Assembly (NCBI RefSeq): GCF_009727055.1
Contig: NC_052350.1
Location: 34,310,172 to 34,374,171 of the forward strand
From: Benincasa hispida
Taxonomy: Eukaryota; Streptophyta; Magnoliopsida; Cucurbitales; Cucurbitaceae
DNA: 64,000 bases
Reading direction: 5' to 3'
Under the pieces are notes generated by a model, which was not told where the DNA came from, did no database searches, and was given only the letters and a program-made list of their open reading frames with translations. Of this stretch, positions 56,207-64,000 are shown piece by piece; the first letter of the stretch is position 1, and each line of letters opens with the position of its first letter. Made by a program: the position numbers and the translations under genes.

Positions 56207-59200
56207 TCACATCGCATCACCTGCAAATCAATTTTAAGAAAGGAGAATGTAGGAAGTTAGATTAAGTTTTTCTAAGAACTTAACCTATCCCGAAATGACT
56301 CAATGCTATAGAAAATTGACTCATTGAAAAATGTTAACATACACTACCCATTGCAAATGTCATGATAAACACACACACATATATATATATCATTATTTTT
56401 TTTAGTTGCACAAAATATTAGGGAGCATTTTCAAATATAGTAAAATGAACTAAATGTTACTGTTTATTAGTAAAAGACACTGATAGACATTGACAGAGTT
56501 ATATCAATATATATTTTAATATTTTTACCATTGAAAACAATTTCTCAAACATTATTATTATTTTGATAATACGTGAGGTGGAATAACTGAAACTTCAACT
56601 TTGAAGTTCAACAATATAAGTTTTATGTCAACTAAGACTCTACTCATTTTAGTCACTATTAATCTTCTTTAAAAACTTTTCAAGTGTTAATTTTTAAAGT
56701 AAGTCATTTCGAAAAAAAAATTATTTTACATTTCAAAATTTATTTTACATAGTTTTTAACAGAAGAGTGTAAATAAAAAAGACTCTTTTATAAAACACTT
56801 TTTTTCTCTAATCAATCTAAACATACCCTTAGTCACACGATTAGGTATTTCTTAACAAACCACCTTTGTTTTTATACCTGTTGAATCACGCCATGAAAGA
56901 AAGAGGCGTAAATGAGGATCTATAGGTAATCCCATCGACTCATACGTTGGGTCATAAACTGCATTTCTACTTTCTGCTGACCTGTTTCCAAATTTCATAT
57001 ATTTTATCAAATTATTACAATACTATCACAATTCTTATGTTACAATTCTAGTCCTTTTAGATTTCAATATTGCATTTCATACCCTATTAAAGCTTTAATC
57101 TTCACGTTTAACACGTCTTTAAACATCAATATCTAATGGGTTAGTTGGATTCTTATGTATATGAACACTAGATTCTATACTCCTACCATTTATATGGTCT
57201 ATCACTAATAGATTCTAAAGTTAAATCCAAATTTTGCTATTTCTATATATGTATATTTTTTGCATTTTGTGCTGTATATGCTAATATTTGGGCCTGCTCG
57301 TTATATTTGCAACTACCCATTAGATAAATATTAAGAAGTCGTTGAACTTGTAATTTGATGTAAAATAGAAATATTTAGAAGGTTAGAGACTTAAAATACA
57401 TTAAAATAAAAGTAACATAAAAGCTTAAGCAAAAAAATTAAGTTTGGATGTACCTTGAAGTTGGAGGTGTGGTAGCATTGCTTAAGACATTGCCTTCAGA
57501 AATCCAATGGCGTGAGAGGTGAAGATTGGAAGATGATGGCAGCCCATCTTCCAGATTCAATCTTGTCTGTAATCAGAGATAGATATATAATATACCAAAT
57601 AAAATATGAATCTATCATTTTAATTTACTCTCTTTTTGTAAGTTTAAGATACATATGCACTATCTGATCTAGGACTTATTTCAGGCTAGTTTTGAGGTTA
57701 GAACAGTGAATTTCATGAGGATATATGTTTTATTTTTACATTTCAAACAATTGGAGTACAAAGGCGCTAACAGTGCTAAGTTTGTCACACATATGCACAA
57801 ATCAAATTTTTTGCACATACAATGTCTTGGTATGTAACATAGCAATGCTACAATCGTACTTGGATAAGTTATACTTCACTCGACGTCACAGATGTGTCAT
57901 CTCAATACTACTTTTTGTCCATTACGTCGAAATATTATTTATGGCATCTCGACACTATCAAATTTTCTTTCATAAAATAGCACACGACTAAGGTACAACA
58001 TCGAGACGTTATCCCTTGCATGTCTTGATGTCTGTAACAACAATCGTGATAGAATTCATCTTTAGAAGAAACAACTATGACTTCTTCATAAGAAAACGAG
58101 GAGGGTCGTAGGTTGGATACTAACACTCTCTCTCTCATTGGAGAAAAAGAATGATTTCCTCTAAAGAAAGGTAAAATTCATCCTCGTGATATGTTTGCTT
58201 TATCATGATACAAGATGGGATGCTAGCAATTCCACACGTTTACACATGGGCCCTGACTTCACAGTCATACAAGGTGTGTGTGTGGTGGAAGTTATGTCTA
58301 TGGTTGAAGAATTTTCAAGTGAGCAAAGCAGGTAAAAACTGTAGCATAAATTTCAATAGTGTTTTATCGTCATGTGACAAAAAAGAAACATCTTGGAAGA
58401 CGACCTTCTAACTGGTCTATTCTTTACGATGGTGTAGATTATAGTTCTTTGATTTGAGAATTATGATTGTTGGTGAAGACAATGGATTTACTAGAAGCCG
58501 TAGATTCTTCGTAGCTTGCCAATGTGGAATTAATTGGGTTTACGCACAATATTTTGAAGAGAGAAATTTCACATATAAAGGAATAGAAAAGTAATGGGTT
58601 CCTATATCTAAAAGAGTTGGAATGTAATGAGTTCCAAGTAATATAAGAAATCCAATAACTACTTTTATAGTGTCACAGTTAGAAACACTTTTAAGCTTGA
58701 GTGTGCTAGCTCTAGTTTTGAGACAATACTCTTGTAATTTCGATAATTGCAGAGAATTTTTGTTATTGTAACAATTTTTCCACCCAATGAATTTTTTCTA
58801 ATAGATTGTGACTATTTTCGATTTTGGAGATGGCTATGTAAATTCTTGTGTCTTAATTCTTAGTTTTGTTGCTTTCTTTTAATATTTTTCAATTGTTTTC
58901 TACTTGTTCTTCAGTAAAAGTGAGGTTTTTCCCAACATTGTTAAAGAAAAGGGCAAAAGGAAGAGTAAGGACATGAAAGCTTTGTGGATCTCTTTCTTAT
59001 GTGAGAAGTATCCTAAACCCATTTTGATAGATGGGTTTTATTGGCAAGGTTCAAAATAGGCTGTTTGAATTTAACACCAAAGTCCTACATTTGATTGGAT
59101 GCTTCAAAACACTCTTTGAGTAAAACAAGAGAAAATTTTCATATGTACTCCAAAATATATATATATATATATATTTATTGATGAAAAATTAGAATAAGAA

Positions 59201-61668
59201 GAAGATGGTTCAAAAAGAATGCTAAAAGTGAGAAGAGAGAGAGAAAATAAACTTTTTAGTCTCAAATTCTGAGTGTAGCTTACTTTGACTCTAGGTTTTA
59301 CAAAGTTATAAGTAATTGCAATGGACAATATTTTTAGGGATAATAGCTAATATATAATAATTTTTAAAAAAATTGCGAATATAACAAAGTCTATTAGTAA
59401 TAAACTCTTACCAGTGATATGACCAATCATTCGGAGATTATCTAAATTTGTTCATATTTGTATTTTTTTATATTATGTTATATCTGCTAATAGTTTGAGT
59501 CTGATTGCTATATTTGCAACTGCCCCTTTATATTCAAGATTTCTAATTTTAGTTTTCATTTCATCTCTAGGTTTCCGAATGTGGTACCTCAATTTACCAT
59601 TATATTTTGATTGAAACTGAACTCAAATCTCAAAGTACAAATATATATAACTCACATGAAATAGAGACAAAACTCATAGTTAATGAATAAAATTATAACA
59701 TTTTGAAACTTGATGAGCTAACCGAGTTCTATAGAACAAAAAATATTTCATATTCAAAAGAAAAAGAAGAAGAAAATGGCAAAAGAAAAAAAAAACAGTG
59801 GATACATCAATTTTCCTTAAAGAAAAAGAAGAAAATGGCATAATATGGTATATTATGTTGAGAGAAACAATACCTGAGGAAATTGGATGGTTGAGAAATC
59901 GGTTGAGTAAAAGGTGCCATTCGATGGTCCTTGGTTCAACGGTCCATGAAATTGCATTTCTTCTGACCTGAAACAATGGATACATCTATTTTCTTTAACT
60001 ATATTATTCCCTAGTTGATTATCAATTTTATTTTGAAAAAAGATTGAGTGTTCAACAATCATTCAAAATATCTTTTGAAAAAATCAGATTATAAAATAAG
60101 TTAGTTCAGGAGATACACGGAAAATCCACTTTTAGAAAAATGAGTTTTGAGTGTTTAATTGTTAATCTCTTCCTAAGTTGTATACTTTTTAATATTACCA
60201 AATTGCCCTTAAGAGTCGTCTACCTTATATTCACTACGTTGTCATGGCTACCACTACCCTCCGCAGGCCATTTCTGGTGACCACCACCAAAAACCTACTA
60301 CAGTGAAACATCCAGCAACCATCTCCGATGACCTTCATTGGCAACCAATCCTAACAAATATCACTGGTGGCTAATTCCGACAACCACTCTGGACAACCAA
60401 CTTCAGCCACCACCACCACCAACTTTCGTGTTGACCACCCCAAATGACCAACTCTGGCGACTATTATTCTAAATTATTAGTTCATGATTTTTTTTTAACT
60501 ACCAGTTCATTATACTCGTTCTTTACAGTAATTTGACATTAATAGAAACACTTAAGTGTATAAACAAATCAAACAAACTTATATATAAAAATACTTTTGA
60601 GAAATAGTTGTCAAAACACATAAATGTTTTATTTTAAACCTTTTTTTATATGGGAAGTATTTAAATCAAAATGATTTTTTGAATTTTTTTTTTTTAAGAA
60701 TCAAAATAATTTATATCAATAAATACTCTCGATTGAAGTGTTTATAGTAAATTGAAATAGTGCAAATTAATAAATTGAAACATCAAATACGAACAATTGA
60801 GGTCAATTCCCTAAAGTTTAAGAACCTACTATGACTACTGTCAATATTATTTCGGGAAAAATGTCTTTTTGATCCTTAGGTTTTGAATCTAGTTTCTGTT
60901 TGATCCTTAAGTTTCAAAATATTACAAATTTAGTACTTAAGTTTGGTTTCAATTCACTTCATAAGTTTCAATTTTTAATAATTTTATCCTTAAGATTTTA
61001 GTTTTATTTCAATATGGTCCTTAAGTTTTAAGATTTTATAATTTGAACTTTAATTTTTCATTAAATACTCATTTTCAATCATTCACGTCGATGTCTCTTA
61101 ATTAATTTTAAATAATTATGAAGTAAAATGATAAAATTTTGAAACCTATAAACTAAATTGAAACTAAACTCAAAATTTAAGGATTAAATGTTTAACATTT
61201 TGAAACCTAAGAATCAAATAGAAACGAGACTTGAAATCTAAGACTAAAAAAGTATTTTTTTCCTATTATTTAAAAAGAAAGAAACATATTATTTCCTAAT
61301 TTTTTTAATAGTTCAATGCGGCTTACCTATTCAGGTATAAAGATAATATTATATATCATTTTTGTTTTTTTTTTAGGTTGAAACTCTCTTGTAGTGTTCT
61401 AAAAAAAGGTATAAAGATAATATTATATATCATTTTTGTTTTTTTTTTTCCCTTCTTGAAACATTATATTTTATCAATTTGTGTGAACATAAATACCCTT
61501 GAAAACCTCTTTTTCTTTTTTAAATAAGAAATTGTTATGGAAAATAATTGTAATAGTGACTTACGGGAACAAAATTTGTGAAGAAGAAGCATAGTGATTT
61601 GGAGGGTTGAAGTTCATCATGTCTTCATCAATGTTCATATTCCCATAGCCTTCTTTTGCTCCATCCAC
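56207..61668 (-). CDS. Unrecognised multi-exon gene, C-terminal part (5 exons)
   Basis: Exons in transcript order: 61668-61565, 59967-59874, 57566-57454, 56981-56878, 56220-56207. Every junction is GT/AG and phases agree: FP|SEE (phase 2), PQ|TRL (0), S-R|S (2), T|G (1). The joined C-terminus is ~142 residues: DGAKEGYGNMNIDEDMMNF ... NHYASSSQILFPSEEMQFHG ... STIQFPQTRLNLEDGLPSSS ... SRHWISEGNVLSNATTPPTS ... YDPTYESMGLPIDPHLRLFL ... DSTGDAM, then TGA. It is rich in Ser, Asn, Pro and acidic residues with no enzyme motif, like the disordered tail of a plant regulatory protein. That is an impression, not a family call. Upstream exons are not seen before 64,000. The final 14-nt exon is the weakest. 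Convergent with UGT80. Confidence 0.6.
56982..57453. other. Intron between exons C and D of the minus-strand gene
   Basis: 472 bp, AT-rich, with weak similarity near 57,215-57,330 to the CTATCA hairpin family. No exon seen. Confidence 0.5.
57567..59873. other. Intron between exons B and C of the minus-strand gene
   Basis: 2.3 kb. It includes an (AT)n microsatellite at about 59,153-59,174 and a degenerate hairpin-family copy near 59,340-59,520. No coding domain recognised. The 57,725-58,411 open frames look random. Confidence 0.5.
59153..59174. repeat. (AT)n microsatellite
   Basis: About 11 uninterrupted AT dinucleotides. Another mixed AC/AT run lies at 56,370-56,390. Confidence 0.85.
60235..60475. 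repeat. CCA/ACCA-rich degenerate repeat
   Basis: Repeated ACCACCACC, GACAACCA and GGTGACCACC words over ~240 bp, in an otherwise AT-rich intron. No consistent unit length. Confidence 0.55.
60857..61260. mobile_element. Foldback MITE (~404 bp) with long terminal inverted repeats
   Basis: The left end reads AAAAATGTCTTTTTGATCCT + TAGGTTTTGAAT; the right end, reverse-complemented, reads AAAAATACTTTTTTAGTCTT + AGATTTCAAGT, and the match continues inward through TTTGAT(C/T)CTTA(A/G)GTTTCAAAAT. The arms are at least 65 bp and appear to extend well beyond 100 bp. No coding capacity. It lies in the intron between exons A and B of the minus-strand gene. Confidence 0.75.
61333..61449. repeat. Direct repeat, 74-bp offset
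   Basis: AGGTATAAAGATAATATTAT + ATATCATTTTTG plus a T-run occurs at 61,333-61,374 and again at 61,407-61,449, separated by ~30 bp. Local duplication near exon A. Confidence 0.8.
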
Positions 61669-61771
61669 CTTTATATATATAATATTCATTTCGTAAACAA
61701 TCATTTCATCAAGTAAAAAATATGATATTTTTTCCAAAAAATATACATATATAAAATAGAAAAATAAAGGA

Positions 61772-61944
61772 AACTATTTACACAAAATAGTAAAATTTTG
61801 TTTTTTTTTTTTACAAAAACTGATAGAATTCTGTCAATGTCTATTAGTGATAGAAACTGATAGAAGCTAGCATGGATAGACGTTGATAGAAGTCTATCAG
61901 TATCTATCTGTGTTTTTTTTTTTTACTATTTTTGTAAATAATTT
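61772..61944. mobile_element. Hairpin MITE (CTATCA family), copy 2
   Basis: Arms of the type AAACTATTTAC(A)CAAAATAGT enclose repeated CTGATAGAA, GTCTATTAGTGATAGA and GATAGAAGTCTATCAGT motifs. It shares the centre motifs and arm layout with 9542-9695 but is diverged. Confidence 0.6.
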
Positions 61945-62197
61945 GACATTTTTTCTATCTGTAAAAGTCTTTCTATAAAATATGAAAAAAAAAAATGATT
62001 TTTCAACAAAAATTTAACCTTAAAACTTTTATTTAATTGGATAAGTAATGAATTAATGTATGCTCAAAATTACATTGAAAAGATTATCCACTAGTGAACT
62101 CAGCTATCAATGGATTAGACTTGGAGAAACTAGAAAATGCAACTAACCGGGAAAAACTAATTAATATGAAATCATGCCATATAAATATTTATATTTA

Positions 62198-63080
62198 GGG
62201 GTTGTTTGGGACACTCACTTGAAGTTGGTGGAGTGAGTTATTATAGCCTATTTCATATTTGGGGCACCAAATATAATAATAGTGCATACGACTATTTATA
62301 ACCTACATCTAAGAATAGTAAATGTTATTTCAAAACTCTATTTGCTAAAGTATTTATTATTTCTCGCTCATCCTATCTTCACAAGGCCCAAATACTCAAG
62401 ATCAACGCTGGAAAGATGAAGAAATGGCTCATAAATATTCTGCCAAATCCTCGACACTCGAAACTGATGCTCGACGTCTTCATACTCGATCCTCGATAAG
62501 AATTCCCTTCTTTGTCTGACGAGTCTATGTTAAATCCTCGATGGAACTCGATGGCAACAAAACTAATACTCGATCGTACTCGATGGTTCTTTAACGATAC
62601 TCGGTGTGAATAAAAGTTGAAAACGATGTACTCGAAGCAACTCGATAGCGAAGAATCGATGTATGATTTACTCGATATTTAGATTACACGATGCGATTTG
62701 AAAGATAATTGAATGGCACACGATTTGCAATAAAAAAACACTCGTATGAACAAGAAAGATAAGGCAAGAAGATGGAGACACAATGTTTATATGGTTCGGC
62801 AAGATTGCCTACATCCATAGGAAGATCTGGATTTTTTTACTGATGAAGATTGCGTACAGATTTTGTTGTTTACAAAAAACTAAGGAAAATGATGATAACT
62901 CTGTGATTTGAATTTAAAACCAGTAGTATATATAGAGCATACCAAAAAAACTGAGGTATTTGACTTAAAGCTTCTTCAACTCCAAAACACAAACTATTAT
63001 AACCTAGACTAAAATAGTTTGTTCCCAAAATACAAACTATTATAACCCTAGATTATAACGTCCCCTTACGGGTTCGGTTT
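62198..63080. mobile_element. Possible MITE/LTR composite, boundaries unclear
   Basis: Begins GGGGTTGTTTGGGACACTCA, a terminus common in plant hAT-like MITEs. Inside (62,395-62,990) is LTR-like sequence: ATGGTTCGGCAAGATTGCC then TACATCCATAGG, with a minus-strand TATA at ~62,928-62,940. A cluster of CTCGAT motifs fills 62,440-62,690. I cannot pair the outer ends with confidence. Confidence 0.35.
62440..62690. repeat. Cluster of (T)ACTCGAT motifs
   Basis: About ten occurrences of CTCGAT or one-mismatch forms (CTCGAC, CTCGAA, CTCGGT) in 250 bp, on one strand and irregularly spaced. A decayed short-unit repeat inside the LTR-like segment is the simplest reading. Confidence 0.6.
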
Positions 63081-63639
63081 GAATTTTTAAGTGCTTAAAA
63101 AAAATTCTCTCATTTTGAAACACTTATTTAAGTAACAATAAGGAAGAGGTTAAGGTGAAAGTAACAATAAAAGTAACCTCCAAAGTTTGTTTAGTTTGAC
63201 TTTCTAAGTTATTTGGCCCAAAGAATCGGGAGAGTTGAGGATTGGAGGAAGTGAAGTAGTGAACTCCATTTTTTGTTTGGCCCATGGAATTCGTTGTCTC
63301 TATCACTAAAAAGTGACATTTTTATGTTTTATTAACTTCTTACACTATGGACCTCAGAAGTTCACAACTCCTCAAACTTCACGACTAGTTAAAGTGTAGA
63401 ACTTCACTCCTTTCCTCAAATATATATTGTGTTTAAAAATGTATTTCTAAATGAAAAAAAAATGAATTTTCAATTGCTTAGAAAGTCAAGACTTAAGAGA
63501 GTTAGGCAAAGTTATTCATTTGATAGGGTGTTGAGCAAAATTATCAAAATATGCAACGAAAATGTTTTCGTCAAAGAAGGGTTCATTCCATTCATTTTAA
63601 ATCTTGAAGCACTAATACTAAGACTAACACTTGAGCTTG

Positions 63640-63700
63640 ACCATTGTGACCTTTGGGGGCCTTCACCAGGCTCCTCCATATCTGGCTATATCTAATTTAC
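63640..63700 (+). pseudogene. Tiny copia integrase scrap
   Basis: LDHCDLWGPSPGSSISGYI then a stop. This matches the start of the copia integrase core (H.D.WGPSP..S..GY). Nothing on either side continues the domain. Confidence 0.5.
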
Positions 63701-64000
63701 TTGTTGAAATAAGTATAAAGTATTCAATATATTTCTTCAATATCAAAGTCTCGCGGAAAATAGGTTTGATAAAATCAAGAATATCCAAAATGATTTGGGT
63801 CGAGAAGTTACATCGTTTTGGTCCATATCTAAAGACAACAGACATCGAGTATGTTACCCTTGGCCTCACACTAGTGAGCAAAACATCTACAAATTTTAAA
63901 TGGGTCTAACTCTATTTAGTTTCAAGCATTGATATTACTCTTGAAATATTGTTGGGCCTGTTCACTTAATTTCTTGAATCAAGAAAAGCCCAAATGATGA

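Noticed and set aside
63124..63306. 60-codon minus-strand frame as an upstream exon of the unknown gene
   Set aside because: No splice sites give a compatible phase with exon A, and the surrounding sequence looks like MITE or LTR debris.

Overview
This is a stretch of plant nuclear DNA: AT-rich, intron-containing, and full of Ty1/copia, Ty3/gypsy, LINE, TRIM and MITE-like debris. Several repeat families look like ones I associate with Cucurbitaceae (the copia LTR family with the CCCTAAAACTCGTAG start, and the CTATCA-rich hairpin element). That lineage call is from memory, not from a search. No tRNA, rRNA, CRISPR array or bacterial-type operon was seen.

Layout. (1) 1-19,100 is a graveyard of nested LTR retrotransposons: copia LTRs on both strands, a clean 1.37-kb solo LTR with a near-perfect target duplication (2614-3984), a degenerate copia RT/RNase H (5.9-7.4 kb), gypsy-type LTR fragments, and a long GA tract. 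(2) 19,660-54,169 (+) is one host gene, a UGT80-type sterol 3-beta-glucosyltransferase, rebuilt here as 14 exons that join in phase into 597 codons (596 aa). Its introns hold most of the remaining transposons: a truncated copia and a gypsy gag/protease fragment in intron 3, a copia RT scrap in intron 5, an antisense LINE and a TRIM in intron 6, and in the 14.4-kb intron 8 a sense LINE plus a full-length copia (42,472-48,181) nested in a gypsy-type solo LTR (42,118-50,971). (3) 55.1-55.8 kb is a LINE RT scrap between convergent genes. (4) 56,207-61,668 (-) carries five in-phase exons forming the C-terminal ~142 residues of a protein I do not recognise; its 5' part is not visible and may lie beyond the window. 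(5) 61.7-64 kb is MITE/LTR-like sequence with a small integrase scrap at the right end.

Two places look like assembly faults rather than biology: a 38-bp Nextera-type mosaic-end junction flanked by an exact 77-bp duplication (49,493-49,689), and a single N between two identical 56-bp copies (641-753).

I found no new multi-gene system. The host enzyme is an ordinary sterol glycosylation gene whose span is inflated by transposons.
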